Assembly (NCBI GenBank): GCA_902763335.1
Contig: CACWRR010000027.1
Span: 1-51,229 of the forward strand
Direction of reading: 5' to 3'
Source of the DNA: an uncultured Lachnospiraceae bacterium
GTDB taxonomy: Bacteria > Bacillota > Clostridia > Lachnospirales > Lachnospiraceae
DNA length: 51,229 nucleotides
Position numbers and translations under genes: made by a program. Position 1 is the first letter of the stretch, and every line of letters starts with the position of its first letter. Positions 1 to 12,432 of the stretch are shown here, in pieces. The notes below the pieces were generated by a model. The model was not told the origin of the DNA. It did no database searches and saw only the letters and a program-made list of their open reading frames with translations.

Positions 1-95
1 TACTTGTTAAGTTGATTGAACCGCCGTGTACCGAACGGTACGCACGGTGGTGTGAGAGGTCGGGAAAATTAATTTAATTTTCCCTCCTACTCGAT
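1..95 (+). mobile_element. Group II intron, 3' end (domains V and VI); rest lies upstream of window
   Basis: Domain V can be folded by eye at 20-51: ACCGCCGTG pairs with CACGGTGGT with one G-T wobble, TACC pairs with GGTA, and a CG two-base bulge lies at 41-42. The lower stem carries a CGC triad (22-24) whose G is in the wobble, as in bacterial group II introns. Domain VI follows: GAGAGG (53-58) pairs with CCT/CTC around a bulged A at 89, and GGGAAAATTA pairs with TAATTTTCCC. The bulged A is the likely branch point, and the intron would end six bases later in ...TCGAT at 95. The reverse transcriptase ORF, if present, is outside the window. Confidence 0.85.
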
Positions 96-96
96 T

Positions 97-233
97 TTAC
101 TTAGGATTCAGATGTCAAAAGCCCCTACGGGGACTAACCAACACAAGTATGTGTATTTGCAAACTAGCTTGCAATACCACATATTGTGCTTGGCTGGTGC
201 GTAGCACCCTTTTGACACCTGAATCTTACTTAG
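97..233. repeat. 8-bp target-site duplication TTACTTAG flanking palindromic element copy A
   Basis: TTACTTAG occurs at 97-104 and again at 226-233, exactly abutting the two ends of the palindromic element. This is direct evidence that the element arrived by transposition. An 8-bp duplication fits several IS families, for example IS256 and ISL3; the family is an inference. Confidence 0.8.
105..225 (+). mobile_element. Palindromic MITE-like element, copy A (121 bp)
   Basis: The ends are inverted repeats (GATTCAGATGTCAAAAG at the left, CTTTTGACACCTGAATC at the right). Inside lie a hairpin CCCC-TAC-GGGG, a long central arm (CCAACACAAGTATGTG against CACATATTGTGCTTGG) and a second hairpin GGTGC-GTA-GCACC. 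Together they predict a cloverleaf or four-way junction. There is no coding capacity. Copy C (36643-36757, opposite orientation) shares the same architecture and core; copy B (20432-20478) is an internal-deletion derivative. It lies between the intron end and the rpoB promoter. Confidence 0.85.
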
Positions 234-264
234 TGAGTTTCTCAAGAGAAAACATAAAAAAAGC

Positions 265-293
265 TTGACAGAGAAAATAAGAGATGCTAGAAT
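265..293 (+). promoter_or_regulatory. rpoB promoter
   Basis: TTGACA at 265-270, a 17-bp spacer and TAGAAT at 288-293: a near-perfect sigma-A promoter reading into rpoBC. It lies downstream of both inserted elements, so rpoBC can be transcribed independently of anything upstream. Confidence 0.85.
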
Positions 294-305
294 GGAAAAT
301 GCACT

Positions 306-333
306 ATTATGGCAAGGTATATTTTGCCATAAT
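306..333 (+). promoter_or_regulatory. Hairpin in the rpoB 5' leader
   Basis: ATTATGGCAA (306-315) pairs perfectly with TTGCCATAAT (324-333). It lies in the leader between the promoter and the start codon. No U-run follows, so it is not an ordinary terminator; a role in mRNA stability or attenuation is only inferred. Confidence 0.5.
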
Positions 334-365
334 GGAATATTTAATATTATGAACCAAGGGGTGAA

Positions 366-3300
366 ATGTCAATGGAGAAAAACAGAATACGTCCAATTAA
401 GGCAGGCAAAGGTATCAGAATGAGTTATGCCAGACAAAAAGAGGTACTTGAAATGCCTAATTTGATTGAAATCCAGAAGGATTCATATCAGTGGTTTTTG
501 GACGAAGGACTCAAAGAAGTTTTCAACGACATCTCGCCAATTGAAGATTACAGCGAACATTTAAGTCTTGAATTCGTGGATTTTCAACTGTGTGAAGATG
601 AAGTAAAGTATTCTATTGAAGAGTGCAAAGAGCGAGATGCTACTTATGCTGCTCCGCTCAAAGTCAAAGTGAGACTTCACAACAAAGAAACAGGTGAAAT
701 CAGCGAACACGAGATATTTATGGGTGATTTACCTCTTATGACCGCCACAGGAACATTTGTAATAAATGGTGCTGAGCGAGTTATCGTTAGCCAGTTGGTG
801 CGTTCACCGGGTATATACTACGGCATCGCACATGATAAGATTGGTAAGGAGCTGTATTCAAGTACAGTTATTCCTAACAGAGGTGCATGGTTAGAGTATG
901 AGACAGATTCTAATGATGTATTTTATGTTCGTGTGGATAGAACCAGAAAAGTACCTGTGACAGTTCTTATCAGAGCTTTAGGCTATGGAACTAACGCAGA
1001 GATTATAGATTTGTTTGGTGAAGAACCAAAACTTTTGGCTACATTTGAGAAGGACACTTCTGATAACTATCAGGATGGTCTTTTAGAGTTGTACAAGAAA
1101 ATAAGACCGGGTGAACCGCTTTCGGTAGAGAGTGCTGAATCGCTTATAGCCGGTATGTTTTTTGATGCAAGAAGATATGATTTGGCAAAAGTGGGAAGAT
1201 ATAAATTTAATAAGAAACTTTCATTTAAGAACAGATTAACAGGTCACGTTCTTGCAGAAGAAGTTGTTGATATGACAACAGGTGAGATAATTGCCGAGGC
1301 AGGAACAACAGTTGATGAAGATATGGCAGGCGAGATTCAGAACGCAGCCGTACCTTATGTTATGGTGCAGACAGAAGAGAGAAATGTTAAAGTTATATCA
1401 AATATGATGGTTGATATCAATCATTATGTTGATTTTGACTGCAAAGAACTCGGTATAACTGAAAACGTATTCTATCCTGTACTTGCAACTATTCTTGAAG
1501 AAAATGATACAGAGGAAGATTTAAAGGATGCAATCCGCAAAAATGTTACGGAACTTATTCCTAAACATATAACAAAAGAGGATATTATAGCATCTATAAA
1601 CTACAATATGCATCTTGAGTGGGGAATCGGTAATTCAGATGATATCGATCACCTTGGAAACAGACGTATACGTGCAGTAGGTGAATTGCTTCAGAACCAG
1701 TACAGAATCGGTCTTTCAAGAATGGAAAGAGTAGTAAGGGAAAGAATGACTACTCAGGATCTTGAAGGGGTATCACCTCAGTCACTTATCAATATTAAAC
1801 CTGTTACAGCAGCTGTAAAGGAATTCTTCGGAAGTTCACAGTTGTCACAGTTTATGGATCAGAACAACCCTCTTGGTGAGCTTACACATAAGAGACGTTT
1901 ATCTGCATTGGGACCAGGTGGTTTGTCAAGAGACCGTGCCGGATTCGAGGTTCGAGATGTACATTATACACATTACGGAAGAATGTGCCCTATAGAGACA
2001 CCTGAAGGACCTAACATTGGTCTTATCAACTCACTTGCTTCATATGCAAGAATTAATCAGTATGGATTTATAGAGGCTCCTTACAGAAAGTTAGACAAAA
2101 CTGATCCTTCAAATCCTAAGGTTACAGATGAAGTTATTTATCTTACAGCCGACGAAGAAGACAGATATGTAGTAGCACAGGCTAATGAGCCGTTAGATGA
2201 AGAAGGACATTTTATCAGCAACAACGTTTCAGGACGTTATAGAGAAGAGACATCAGAATTTGAGAAGAAGAAAGTTGACTTAATGGACGTTTCTCCTAGA
2301 ATGGTATTCTCAGTTGCTACATCAATGATTCCGTTCCTTCAGAATGATGATGCTAACCGAGCACTTATGGGATCAAACATGCAGAGACAGGCCGTTCCAC
2401 TTCTTACAACAGAAGCACCTGTTATCGGTACAGGTATGGAGACTAAGGCTGCGGTTGACTCAGGTGTGTGTGTGGTTGCAAAGAGAGATGCTACAGTTGA
2501 GCGTTCTACTTCAAAGGAAATTACATTAAGATATGATGATGATAAGTCTACAGAGACATATAAACTCATTAAATTCTCAAGAAGTAACCAGAGCAACTGC
2601 TATAACCAGAGACCTATCGTATTCAAGGGTGATCATGTAGTTAAAGGTCAGGTAATTGCTGACGGAGCTTCAACATCAAATGGTGAGCTTGCTCTTGGTA
2701 AGAATCCACTTATCGGATTTATGACATGGGAAGGTTACAACTACGAGGATGCGGTTCTGTTAAGTGAAAGACTTGTCAGAGATGATGTTTATACATCAGT
2801 TCATATAGAGGAATATGAATCAGAGGCACGAGATACAAAACTCGGACCTGAAGAGATTACAAGAGATGTTCCGGGTGTTGGTGATGATGCACTTAAGAAT
2901 CTCGATGAGAGAGGAATTATCCGTATAGGTGCAGAGGTACGTGCCGGAGATATTCTTGTAGGTAAGGTTACTCCTAAGGGAGAGACAGAGCTTACTGCTG
3001 AAGAGAGACTTTTAAGAGCAATCTTCGGTGAGAAAGCAAGAGAAGTAAGAGATACATCATTAAAGGTTCCTCATGGTGAATATGGTATTGTTGTTGATGC
3101 AAAAGTATTTACAAGAGAGAACGGTGATGAATTATCACCTGGTGTAAATGAACATGTTCGTATATATATAGCACAGAAGAGAAAGATATCCGTCGGAGAT
3201 AAGATGGCCGGACGTCATGGTAACAAGGGTGTGGTTTCCCGTGTATTACCTGTAGAAGATATGCCATTCCTTCCAAACGGAAGACCGCTTGATATCGTGC

Positions 3301-4226
3301 TTAATCCACTTGGTGTGCCTTCGCGTATGAATATCGGTCAGGTACTTGAGATTCATCTCAGTCTTGCAGCTAAAGCGTTAGGACTTAATGTATCTACACC
3401 TGTATTTGACGGTGCAGATGAGAAAGACATCATGGATACATTAGAGATGGCGAACGATTATGTAAATGGTGAATGGGATGATTTCAAAGAGAAATATAAG
3501 GATTATCTTGATGAAGGAATAATGCAGTATCTTGGTAATCATCTTGAACATAGAGAGTTGTGGAAAGGTGTTCCAATTACAAGGGACGGCAAAGTACAGT
3601 TGAGAGACGGACGTACAGGTGAGTTCTTTGATGGAAAAGTTACAATAGGACACATGCATTACCTGAAACTTCATCATCTGGTTGATGATAAGATTCATGC
3701 CCGTTCAACAGGTCCTTACTCACTCGTAACACAGCAGCCACTCGGTGGTAAAGCACAGTTTGGTGGTCAGCGTTTCGGAGAGATGGAGGTTTGGGCACTT
3801 GAAGCATACGGTGCTGCATATACATTGCAGGAGATTCTTACAGTTAAGTCCGATGACGTTGTAGGACGTGTTAAGACTTACGAAGCTATCATTAAAGGTG
3901 AGAATATTCCTGAGGCAGGTATACCTGAGTCATTCAAGGTATTGTTAAAAGAGCTTCAGTCTCTTGCACTTGATGTAAAAGTATTAAAGGATGATAATAC
4001 AGAAGTAGAATTAATGGAAAGCATTGATTACGGTGACACTGACATTAATTCAATTCTTTCTGAGGAAGACAGAAAATATCACAGAGAAGAAGATTTAGCT
4101 TCTATGGGATATCAGGAACAGGCATTCGAGGGTGAAGAACTTGTGAGTGTCGATGAAGGAGAAGATGAAAGTGAAGAACTTTCAGAAGATGATTTCTCAG
4201 ATGATTATAGTAGTGATGAAGAATAG
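366..4226 (+). CDS. rpoB: DNA-directed RNA polymerase subunit beta
   Basis: Beta subunit of the core RNA polymerase, acting in the cytoplasm. It has 1286 residues, normal for Clostridia. The rifampicin-binding cluster lies near residues 489-520 ([22 protein letters not shown]), and the usual resistance positions Asp, His and Ser look wild type. The catalytic-site segment [14 protein letters not shown] and the C-terminal [20 protein letters not shown] are intact, followed by a very acidic tail. AAGGGG at 356-361 lies 4 bases before ATG 366 and 10 before an in-frame ATG at 372, so either could be the start. rpoC follows after 15 bp, a clear operon. The usual upstream rplL is not in view because a group II intron end and a repeat element occupy 1-233. 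Confidence 0.98.
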   Translation: MSMEKNRIRPIKAGKGIRMSYARQKEVLEMPNLIEIQKDSYQWFLDEGLKEVFNDISPIEDYSEHLSLEFVDFQLCEDEVKYSIEECKERDATYAAPLKVKVRLHNKETGEISEHEIFMGDLPLMTATGTFVINGAERVIVSQLVRSPGIYYGIAHDKIGKELYSSTVIPNRGAWLEYETDSNDVFYVRVDRTRKVPVTVLIRALGYGTNAEIIDLFGEEPKLLATFEKDTSDNYQDGLLELYKKIRPGEPLSVESAESLIAGMFFDARRYDLAKVGRYKFNKKLSFKNRLTGHVLAEEVVDMTTGEIIAEAGTTVDEDMAGEIQNAAVPYVMVQTEERNVKVISNMMVDINHYVDFDCKELGITENVFYPVLATILEENDTEEDLKDAIRKNVTELIPKHITKEDIIASINYNMHLEWGIGNSDDIDHLGNRRIRAVGELLQNQYRIGLSRMERVVRERMTTQDLEGVSPQSLINIKPVTAAVKEFFGSSQLSQFMDQNNPLGELTHKRRLSALGPGGLSRDRAGFEVRDVHYTHYGRMCPIETPEGPNIGLINSLASYARINQYGFIEAPYRKLDKTDPSNPKVTDEVIYLTADEEDRYVVAQANEPLDEEGHFISNNVSGRYREETSEFEKKKVDLMDVSPRMVFSVATSMIPFLQNDDANRALMGSNMQRQAVPLLTTEAPVIGTGMETKAAVDSGVCVVAKRDATVERSTSKEITLRYDDDKSTETYKLIKFSRSNQSNCYNQRPIVFKGDHVVKGQVIADGASTSNGELALGKNPLIGFMTWEGYNYEDAVLLSERLVRDDVYTSVHIEEYESEARDTKLGPEEITRDVPGVGDDALKNLDERGIIRIGAEVRAGDILVGKVTPKGETELTAEERLLRAIFGEKAREVRDTSLKVPHGEYGIVVDAKVFTRENGDELSPGVNEHVRIYIAQKRKISVGDKMAGRHGNKGVVSRVLPVEDMPFLPNGRPLDIVLNPLGVPSRMNIGQVLEIHLSLAAKALGLNVSTPVFDGADEKDIMDTLEMANDYVNGEWDDFKEKYKDYLDEGIMQYLGNHLEHRELWKGVPITRDGKVQLRDGRTGEFFDGKVTIGHMHYLKLHHLVDDKIHARSTGPYSLVTQQPLGGKAQFGGQRFGEMEVWALEAYGAAYTLQEILTVKSDDVVGRVKTYEAIIKGENIPEAGIPESFKVLLKELQSLALDVKVLKDDNTEVELMESIDYGDTDINSILSEEDRKYHREEDLASMGYQEQAFEGEELVSVDEGEDESEELSEDDFSDDYSSDEE

Positions 4227-4241
4227 AAGGGAGTGTCTTGA

Positions 4242-7200
4242 ATGCCTGAAACAACAAACGAGACTTATCAGCCAATGACATTTGATAAAATTCGTATAGG
4301 TCTTGCATCACCTGAAAAAATCAGGGAATGGTCAAGAGGAGAAGTTAAAAAGCCGGAGACTATCAATTACAGAACATTAAAACCTGAAAAGGATGGTCTG
4401 TTCTGTGAAAGAATATTCGGACCTAGCAAAGACTGGGAGTGTCATTGTGGAAAATATAAAAAAATAAGATATAAAGGTGTAATCTGTGACCGTTGTGGTG
4501 TTGAGGTTACAAAGTCAAGCGTAAGAAGAGAGCGTATGGGTTCTATCGAGCTTGCAGCACCTGTATCACATATATGGTATTTCAAGGGAATTCCTAGTAG
4601 AATGGGACTCATACTTGATTTATCACCTAGAGTACTTGAAAAGGTATTATATTTCGCATCATATATAGTTCTTGATCAGGGAGAGACAGACCTGCAGTAT
4701 AAGCAGGTACTCTCTGAAAAAGAATTCAGAGATGCATATGATAAATGGGGAAATGCATTCAGAGTAGGAATGGGTGCTGAGGCGGTACTTGAGCTTCTTG
4801 AAGCAATTGATCTTGAGAAAGAGTCAGTTGAGTTAAAGAGTGCACTTGAAGGCTCATCAGGTCAGAAACGTGCGCGTATTGTAAAGAGGCTTGAGGTTAT
4901 CGAGGCTTTCAGAGCATCAGGAAACAAACCTTCATGGATGATATTACAGGTAATACCTGTAATCCCACCGGATTTAAGACCTATGGTACAGCTTGATGGA
5001 GGACGTTTTGCAACATCTGACTTGAATGATCTGTATCGTAGAATTATCAATAGAAATAACCGTCTTCAGAGACTTTTAGAGCTTGGAGCACCTGAGATTA
5101 TCGTAAGAAACGAGAAGAGAATGCTTCAGGAAGCTGTTGATGCTCTTATAGATAACGGTAGAAGAGGAAGACCTGTAACAGGACCTGGAAACAGAGCATT
5201 AAAATCATTATCTGATATGCTTAAAGGTAAACAGGGACGTTTCCGTCAGAACCTTCTCGGAAAGCGTGTTGACTATTCAGGACGTTCAGTTATCGTAGTA
5301 GGACCGGAACTTAAGATTTACCAGTGTGGTCTTCCTAAAGAGATGGCAATAGAGCTTTTTAAGCCATTCGTTATGAAGGAACTTGTAGCAAATGGAACAG
5401 CACATAATATTAAGAGTGCAAAGAAAATGGTTGAAAGACTCCAGACAGAAGTGTGGGATGTACTTGAAGACGTAATTAAGGAGCATCCGGTTATGCTGAA
5501 CCGTGCCCCGACTCTTCACAGACTCGGAATTCAGGCATTTGAGCCTATACTTGTTGAAGGTAAGGCTATTAAACTTCACCCACTTGTTTGTACAGCGTTC
5601 AACGCCGATTTCGATGGTGATCAGATGGCTGTCCATCTTCCACTTTCAGTTGAAGCACAGGCAGAGTGCCGATTCCTTCTTCTCTCGCCTAACAACCTGT
5701 TAAAACCTTCTGACGGTGCGCCGGTTGCCGTTCCTTCACAGGATATGGTACTTGGTATATATTACCTTACTCAGGAAAGAGAAGGCGATAAGGGTGAAGG
5801 TAAGATATTTAAAGGAATTAATGAAGCACTTTTAGCTTATGAAAATGGAGCTATAACACTTCATTCAAAGATAAAGGTAAGAGTAACAAGAGAAGTTGAC
5901 GGAAAAGTCTTAACCGGACCTGTAGAGTCAACACTTGGAAGATTTATATTTAATGAAATACTTCCTCAGGATCTCGGACTTACAAAACGTGAAACAGAAG
6001 AAGACATGTTAAAACTCGAGGTTGATTACCATGTTGGTAAGAAACAGTTAAAGAAGATTCTCGAGAAAGTTATTAATGTTCACGGAGCAACAAAGACTGC
6101 TGAAGTACTTGATGACATAAAGGCAATGGGATATAAATATTCAACAAGAGCAGCAATGACTGTTTCAATTTCGGATATGACTATTCCAAAAGAAAAACAG
6201 CCTATACTTGCTGAGGCAGAGCAGACAGTTGAAAAGATTACAAAGAACTTCAAACGTGGTTTCATAACTGATGAAGAAAGATATAAAGAAGTTATCAGAA
6301 CATGGCAGGATGCCGATGACAGAATTACACATGCACTGTTGACAGGTCTTGATAAATATAACAATATTTTCATGATGGCGGATTCCGGAGCCCGTGGTTC
6401 TGACAAACAGATTAAACAGCTTGCAGGTATGCGTGGACTCATGGCTGATACAACAGGTAGAACTATCGAACTTCCTATCACATCAAACTTCCGTGAGGGA
6501 CTTGATGTATTGGAGTACTTTATTTCAGCTCATGGAGCAAGAAAAGGACTTTCAGATACAGCTCTCCGTACAGCCGATTCAGGATACCTTACAAGACGTC
6601 TTGTAGATGTATCTCAGGAACTTATTATTCACGAGGTTGACTGTAGCGTCGGAAGAGAGATTCCATTTATGGAAGTCAAAGCATTTGCAAATGGTTCAGA
6701 GTCTATAGAGTCTCTTGAAGAGAGAATAACAGGACGTTATTCAGCAGAGACAATATATGATGAAAACGGTGAGATTATCGTAAAGAAGAATCATATGATT
6801 ACTCCTAAGAGAGCAGCAAAGGTTGTTGCTACAGGAAGAGAATCAGTTAAGATAAGAACAATCCTTACATGTAGAGCTCATGACGGTGTTTGTGCAAAAT
6901 GTTATGGTGCTAACATGGCAACAGGTCAGGCTGTTCAGGTCGGTGAGGCTGTAGGTATCATAGCTGCACAGTCAATCGGTGAGCCTGGTACACAGCTTAC
7001 TATGCGTACTTTCCATACTGGTGGTGTTGCCGGTGGAGATATTACACAGGGTCTTCCTAGAGTAGAAGAGTTATTTGAGGCAAGAAAGCCAAAGGGCCTT
7101 GCAATAATAACAGAAATACCTGGTAGAGCCGAGATAAAGGATACAAAGAAAAAACGTGAAATTATCGTAACAGATAATGAGACAGGTAACTCAAAGACAT

Positions 7201-7937
7201 ACCTCATTCCTTATGGATCAAGAATTAAGATTCAGGATGGCGTAATGTTAGAGGCCGGTGATGAACTTACAGAAGGTAGTGTAAACCCACATGATATTCT
7301 TAGAATAAAAGGTGTCAGAGCAGTACAGGATTACATGATCAAAGAAGTTCAGAACGTATACAGACTTCAGGGTGTTGAGATCAACGATAAACATATAGAG
7401 GTTATCGTAAGACAGATGCTTAAGAAGATAAGAATCGAGTCAAGCGGAGACAGTGATTTCTTACCTGGTACAACAGTTGATGTACTTGATTTCAATGATG
7501 TAAATGAGAAGCTTGAGGAAGAAGGCAAGGAACTTGCCGAAGGTAAGCAGATAATGCTCGGTATAACTAAAGCATCACTTGCTACAAATTCATTCCTTTC
7601 AGCAGCATCATTCCAGGAGACAACTAAGGTTCTTACAGAAGCAGCAATCAATGGTAGGGAAGATCCACTTGTAGGATTAAAAGAAAATGTTATCATTGGT
7701 AAGCTTATACCGGCAGGTACCGGAATGAAGAGATACCGTTCAGTAAAACTTGATACTGAGTCAGATGAGTTTATGCTCAGTGAAGAAGATGAATTGGATG
7801 ATATTGTTGATATGCCGGAAGACGGTGAAGAAGTAACAGAAGATGTAGATAATACATCAGAAGAAAACGATGTCGAAGTTGAAATAAATGAAATAGACGA
7901 AGAGACAGATGTTCCTGAAGTAGATACTGAGGAATAA
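4242..7937 (+). CDS. rpoC: DNA-directed RNA polymerase subunit beta'
   Basis: Beta' subunit, forming the catalytic cleft with RpoB. It has 1231 residues. The N-terminal zinc ribbon (CHCG...CDRCG, about residues 67-86) and the Mg-binding loop NADFDGDQM (about 453-461) are present. The trigger-loop and bridge-helix region ([35 protein letters not shown]) is intact, as is the second zinc site ([13 protein letters not shown]). A long Glu/Asp-rich tail ends the protein, as in RpoB here. SD GAAGGGAGTG precedes ATG 4242. It is cotranscribed with rpoB. Confidence 0.98.
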   Translation: MPETTNETYQPMTFDKIRIGLASPEKIREWSRGEVKKPETINYRTLKPEKDGLFCERIFGPSKDWECHCGKYKKIRYKGVICDRCGVEVTKSSVRRERMGSIELAAPVSHIWYFKGIPSRMGLILDLSPRVLEKVLYFASYIVLDQGETDLQYKQVLSEKEFRDAYDKWGNAFRVGMGAEAVLELLEAIDLEKESVELKSALEGSSGQKRARIVKRLEVIEAFRASGNKPSWMILQVIPVIPPDLRPMVQLDGGRFATSDLNDLYRRIINRNNRLQRLLELGAPEIIVRNEKRMLQEAVDALIDNGRRGRPVTGPGNRALKSLSDMLKGKQGRFRQNLLGKRVDYSGRSVIVVGPELKIYQCGLPKEMAIELFKPFVMKELVANGTAHNIKSAKKMVERLQTEVWDVLEDVIKEHPVMLNRAPTLHRLGIQAFEPILVEGKAIKLHPLVCTAFNADFDGDQMAVHLPLSVEAQAECRFLLLSPNNLLKPSDGAPVAVPSQDMVLGIYYLTQEREGDKGEGKIFKGINEALLAYENGAITLHSKIKVRVTREVDGKVLTGPVESTLGRFIFNEILPQDLGLTKRETEEDMLKLEVDYHVGKKQLKKILEKVINVHGATKTAEVLDDIKAMGYKYSTRAAMTVSISDMTIPKEKQPILAEAEQTVEKITKNFKRGFITDEERYKEVIRTWQDADDRITHALLTGLDKYNNIFMMADSGARGSDKQIKQLAGMRGLMADTTGRTIELPITSNFREGLDVLEYFISAHGARKGLSDTALRTADSGYLTRRLVDVSQELIIHEVDCSVGREIPFMEVKAFANGSESIESLEERITGRYSAETIYDENGEIIVKKNHMITPKRAAKVVATGRESVKIRTILTCRAHDGVCAKCYGANMATGQAVQVGEAVGIIAAQSIGEPGTQLTMRTFHTGGVAGGDITQGLPRVEELFEARKPKGLAIITEIPGRAEIKDTKKKREIIVTDNETGNSKTYLIPYGSRIKIQDGVMLEAGDELTEGSVNPHDILRIKGVRAVQDYMIKEVQNVYRLQGVEINDKHIEVIVRQMLKKIRIESSGDSDFLPGTTVDVLDFNDVNEKLEEEGKELAEGKQIMLGITKASLATNSFLSAASFQETTKVLTEAAINGREDPLVGLKENVIIGKLIPAGTGMKRYRSVKLDTESDEFMLSEEDELDDIVDMPEDGEEVTEDVDNTSEENDVEVEINEIDEETDVPEVDTEE

Positions 7938-7950
7938 AGTTTTTATCATA

Positions 7951-7977
7951 GAAGGGTGCTGTATTACAGTGCCCTTC
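7951..7977 (+). terminator. Hairpin after rpoC (weak terminator or attenuator)
   Basis: GAAGGG (7951-7956) pairs with CCCTTC (7972-7977), with CTGTA/TACAG and two G-T wobbles inside. It is followed only by TTCGTT, a poor U-tract, so some readthrough into the next gene 22 bp away is likely. Confidence 0.5.
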
Positions 7978-7998
7978 TTCGTTATCAGGAGAGTGTGT

Positions 7999-8973
7999 AT
8001 GAGAATAAAAAAAATAATGATAATATTTGTGGCAGTGATTATGTTGTGGGGTGTGACAGCCATAAACACATATGCGGATGAAAATGAAGAACATGTTTAT
8101 ATTATAAAGATAAACAGGGTTCAAAATTGCGTAACAATATATCTCAATGATCCGGGAATGGATTATGCCACACCGTATAAGAGCATGACATGTTCTACGG
8201 CTGCCCAGATTGAGAATACCCCTTTGGGTTCGTTTACCATTTCGGAAAAGAAGGATTGGGGAAAACTTGTGGATGGTTCATGGGGGCAGTATTGTAGCAG
8301 AGTGGAAGGACAGATAATGATTCATTCTGTACCATATACTGATAAGAGAAATGACAGTCTGGAAGTAGAAGAATATAATAAACTCGGTGAACCGGCATCA
8401 TTGGGCTGCATAAGGCTGAGAGCCGTGGATGCACAGTGGATATATGATAATTGTAAAGAGGGAACAGAAGTTGTTATATATGATGATGAGGTTTCAGCGG
8501 GACCGCTTGGCAAGCCTGATATAGCAAAGATTCCGGAAGGATATGAAAATGAGGGATGGGATCCTACGGATACAAATCCTGATAATCCTTGGAATAATCT
8601 GCAGCCTGTAATAAATGGAGCAACTGATATAGATACAGATGAAGGCGAAAGTGTCAATCTAACTGAAAATATCTCTGCTGTTGATATCTGTGGGGCAGAT
8701 ATAAGAGACAGAGTCAGAGTCGATGGGGATTATGATTTTAATGTTCCGGGAGAATATGAACTTCAGTATGTGGTTACCGACGGTTATGAACATTCTGCGG
8801 CAGTTCCGTTTAAACTTACGGTCAGAAAAGTCGAAGAAGAAACCACGGAAAAATCACAAAACATAAAACAAAAAGATGCAGAGCCAAAGACCGGGGTCGG
8901 ACCTGTAATGAAGATTATATTTTTTGCAGTGTGTACCTTTGCCGTGGCAACATTAATTGTCAAGAAAAAGTAA
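7999..8973 (+). CDS. L,D-transpeptidase (YkuD domain) with Ig-like domain and sortase-like C-terminus
   Basis: Probably makes 3-3 peptidoglycan cross-links or attaches proteins to the wall, outside the membrane. The chosen ATG 7999 (324 aa) follows AGGAGA and opens a signal peptide (MRIKKIMIIFVAVIMLWGV). The YkuD catalytic segment is visible: IHS near residue 102, then ASLGCIRL with the nucleophilic Cys. Residues about 200-285 resemble the Ig-like/DUF5011 fold often found on Gram-positive surfaces. The C-terminus has PKTG, a hydrophobic helix and KKK, which resembles a sortase sorting signal. A longer reading from an upstream ATG at 7969 would lack a proper signal peptide. It sits between the RNA polymerase and rpsL blocks and is likely transcribed from upstream. 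Confidence 0.85.
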   Translation: MRIKKIMIIFVAVIMLWGVTAINTYADENEEHVYIIKINRVQNCVTIYLNDPGMDYATPYKSMTCSTAAQIENTPLGSFTISEKKDWGKLVDGSWGQYCSRVEGQIMIHSVPYTDKRNDSLEVEEYNKLGEPASLGCIRLRAVDAQWIYDNCKEGTEVVIYDDEVSAGPLGKPDIAKIPEGYENEGWDPTDTNPDNPWNNLQPVINGATDIDTDEGESVNLTENISAVDICGADIRDRVRVDGDYDFNVPGEYELQYVVTDGYEHSAAVPFKLTVRKVEEETTEKSQNIKQKDAEPKTGVGPVMKIIFFAVCTFAVATLIVKKK

Positions 8974-8981
8974 AATATCTA

Positions 8982-9010
8982 TTGACATTTAATATTTGAA
9001 TATATATAAT
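8982..9010 (+). promoter_or_regulatory. rpsL-rpsG-fusA promoter
   Basis: TTGACA at 8982-8987, a 17-bp spacer and TATAAT at 9005-9010: a full consensus sigma-A promoter 91 bp before rpsL. Confidence 0.88.
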
Positions 9011-9101
9011 AAAAAAGCATGTGTATATATGTTCAGACATATTTATGCATAAATGTAGAAATGTGACTACAAACAATAATTCTAACAGGAGGTGAAAACG
9101 C

Positions 9102-9521
9102 ATGCCTACATTTAACCAGTTAGTAAGAAAAGGAAGAAAGACAGCTGAAAAGAAGTCAACTGCACCTGCACTTTTAAAGGGATACAACTCTTTACAGAAG
9201 AAAGCAATTGATACAGCTTCTCCACAGAAGAGAGGAGTTTGTACAGCAGTTAAGACAGCTACTCCTAAGAAGCCTAACTCAGCGCTTAGAAAAATCGCCA
9301 GAGTTCGTCTTTCAAACGGTATCGAAGTAACAAGTTACATTCCGGGAGAAGGTCATAACCTTCAGGAACATAGTGTTGTTCTTATTCGTGGTGGAAGAGT
9401 AAAGGATTTACCAGGTACAAGATACCATATCGTTAGAGGTACACTTGATACAGCAGGTGTAGCTAAGAGACGTCAGGCTCGTTCTAAATACGGCGCAAAG
9501 AGACCGAAGGACGCAAAATAG
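9102..9521 (+). CDS. rpsL: 30S ribosomal protein S12
   Basis: S12 lies at the decoding centre of the 30S subunit. It has 139 residues, standard length. The decoding loops [11 protein letters not shown] and [10 protein letters not shown] carry the Lys residues that are Lys in streptomycin-sensitive strains. Strong SD AGGAGGTGA before ATG 9102. First gene of the str-type operon rpsL-rpsG-fusA, with its own consensus promoter upstream. Confidence 0.98.
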   Translation: MPTFNQLVRKGRKTAEKKSTAPALLKGYNSLQKKAIDTASPQKRGVCTAVKTATPKKPNSALRKIARVRLSNGIEVTSYIPGEGHNLQEHSVVLIRGGRVKDLPGTRYHIVRGTLDTAGVAKRRQARSKYGAKRPKDAK

Positions 9522-9587
9522 GAATAATCACAGGTTGAATGATTAAGTGCCCGGAATTAGAAATATTGTTTATAGTTTTTTAGATAA

Positions 9588-10148
<561 letters not shown>

Positions 10149-10216
10149 TTATTTCTATAAGAAGAATTACAGTGATTATTTAGTTGCATAGATAGAAATA
10201 TAAGGAGGAAGTAACC

Positions 10217-12334
10217 TTGGCTGGAAGAGAATATCCACTTGAAAGAACAAGAAACATTGGTATTATGGCTCATATCGATGCTGGTAAAACAACATTAACA
10301 GAGCGTATCTTATATTATACCGGTGTAAATCATAAAATCGGTGATACACACGAAGGTACTGCAACAATGGACTGGATGGCCCAGGAGCAGGAAAGAGGTA
10401 TCACAATCACTTCAGCAGCTACAACTTGCCATTGGACACTTGAGGAAAATGGTAAGAAAAAGGCAGGCGCTCAAGAGCATCGTATCAACATCATTGATAC
10501 TCCGGGACACGTTGACTTTACTGTAGAGGTTGAGCGTTCACTCAGAGTACTTGATGGTGCTGTAGGTGTATTTGATGCACAGAACGGTGTTGAGCCACAG
10601 TCAGAGAATGTATGGCGTCAGGCTGATACTTATGGTGTTCCACGTATGGCATTCATGAACAAGATGGATAAGGTTGGTGCAGATTTCTTTGGATCATGTA
10701 ATCAGCTTATTACAAAACTTGGAAAGAATCCAGTACTCATACAGATTCCAATCGGTAAGGAAGATTCATTTGCAGGTATCATCGACTTATTCGAGATGCA
10801 GGCTTATACATTCAACAACGATAAGGGTGATGACATCACTATCGGTGAGATTCCTGATGATCTTAAGGATAAGGCAGCAGAATATCATGACAAGCTCGTT
10901 GAGCAGGTTGTTGAACTTGATGAAGACCTTATGGAGAAATATCTTGAAGGTGAAGAAGTTACAGTACCAGAGCTTAAGGCAGCATTAAGAAAAGGGACTA
11001 TAGCTGGTGAGGCAATTCCTTGTCTTTGTGGTACAGCTTACAAGAACAAAGGTGTACAGAAACTTCTTGATGCCATTCTTGAATATATGCCGGCTCCAAC
11101 AGATGTACCAGACATCACAGGAACGGATATGGATGGAAATGAAGTTACAGTTAAATCTTCAGATGATGAGCCATTTGCAGCTTTAGCATTTAAGATTATG
11201 ACTGACCCATTCGTAGGTAAGTTAGCATTCTTCAGAGTTTATGCAGGTACATTAAATTCAGGTTCTTATGTACTTAACTCTACAAAGAATAAGAAAGAAA
11301 GAGTTGGACGTATCCTTCAGATGCATGCCAACAACAGAAAAGAAATAGATATAGTTTATTCAGGAGATATCGCTGCTGCAGTTGGTCTTAAAGTAACAAC
11401 TACAGGTGATACTATCTGTGATGAACAGCATCCTGTAATCTTAGAGTCTATGGAATTCCCAGAGCCGGTTATCGAGCTTGCTATTGAGCCTAAGACAAAA
11501 GATGCTCAGGGTAAGATGGGTGAAGCTTTAGCAAAACTTGCTGAAGAAGATCCAACATTCAGAGCTCATACTGATAAAGAAACAGGTCAGACAATCATCG
11601 CCGGAATGGGTGAGCTTCATCTTGACATTATCGTTGACAGACTTCTTCGTGAGTTCAAGGTAGAAGCTAATGTAGGTGCTCCACAGGTTGCTTATAGAGA
11701 GGCAATCACAAAAGCAGTTGACGTTGACAGCAAGTACGCTAAACAGTCAGGTGGACGTGGACAGTACGGACATTGTAAGGTTAAATTTGAGCCTATGGAT
11801 GCAAACGGTGAAGAGTTATTCAAGTTTGAGTCAACAGTAGTTGGTGGTTCTATTCCTAAGGAATATATCCCGGCTGTTGGTGAAGGTATTGAAGAAGCAA
11901 CAAAATCAGGTATCCTTGCAGGATTCCCTGTTGTTGGTGTTCACGCTACAGTATATGATGGATCTTATCATGAAGTCGATTCATCAGAAATGGCATTCCA
12001 CATTGCCGGATCTATGGCATTTAAAGATGCTATGCAGAAGGCAAACCCGGTAATCCTTGAGCCTATCATGAAGGTTGAGGTAACTACACCTGAGGAATAC
12101 ATGGGTAACGTTATCGGTGGTCTTAACTCTCGTCGTGGACGTATCGAGAGCATGGAAGACATAAGCGGTGGTAAGATGATTAAAGCATTTGTTCCACTTG
12201 CAGAAATGTTCGGATATGCTACAGTTCTTCGTTCAGATACACAGGGACGTGGAAACTACTCTATGTTCTTCGAGAAGTACGAGCAGGCTCCAAAGAACGT
12301 TCAGGAAAATGTTATTGCAAACAGAACAAAATAG
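10217..12334 (+). CDS. fusA: Translation elongation factor G
   Basis: GTPase that drives ribosomal translocation. It has 705 residues with G1 AHIDAGKTT, switch [13 protein letters not shown]3 DTPGHVDF and G4 NKMDK, then domains II-V complete to the C-terminus. The start is TTG 10217, supported by AAGGAGG at 10203-10209 and the family N-terminus [14 protein letters not shown]. Third gene of the rpsL operon. Confidence 0.97.
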   Translation: MAGREYPLERTRNIGIMAHIDAGKTTLTERILYYTGVNHKIGDTHEGTATMDWMAQEQERGITITSAATTCHWTLEENGKKKAGAQEHRINIIDTPGHVDFTVEVERSLRVLDGAVGVFDAQNGVEPQSENVWRQADTYGVPRMAFMNKMDKVGADFFGSCNQLITKLGKNPVLIQIPIGKEDSFAGIIDLFEMQAYTFNNDKGDDITIGEIPDDLKDKAAEYHDKLVEQVVELDEDLMEKYLEGEEVTVPELKAALRKGTIAGEAIPCLCGTAYKNKGVQKLLDAILEYMPAPTDVPDITGTDMDGNEVTVKSSDDEPFAALAFKIMTDPFVGKLAFFRVYAGTLNSGSYVLNSTKNKKERVGRILQMHANNRKEIDIVYSGDIAAAVGLKVTTTGDTICDEQHPVILESMEFPEPVIELAIEPKTKDAQGKMGEALAKLAEEDPTFRAHTDKETGQTIIAGMGELHLDIIVDRLLREFKVEANVGAPQVAYREAITKAVDVDSKYAKQSGGRGQYGHCKVKFEPMDANGEELFKFESTVVGGSIPKEYIPAVGEGIEEATKSGILAGFPVVGVHATVYDGSYHEVDSSEMAFHIAGSMAFKDAMQKANPVILEPIMKVEVTTPEEYMGNVIGGLNSRRGRIESMEDISGGKMIKAFVPLAEMFGYATVLRSDTQGRGNYSMFFEKYEQAPKNVQENVIANRTK

Positions 12335-12337
12335 TAC

Positions 12338-12366
12338 TTGAAAATATTTCTAATTTGAAATATAAT
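12338..12366 (+). promoter_or_regulatory. tuf promoter
   Basis: TTGAAA at 12338-12343, a 17-bp spacer and TATAAT at 12361-12366, directly after the fusA stop. A small GCCCA/TGGGC hairpin at 12380-12392 lies in the leader. tuf can therefore be transcribed alone. Confidence 0.75.
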
Positions 12367-12432
12367 TTTATATAGCCGAGCCCATATTGGGCATAATAAA
12401 TAATAATAGTTTTTTAAGGAGGAATTACAACA

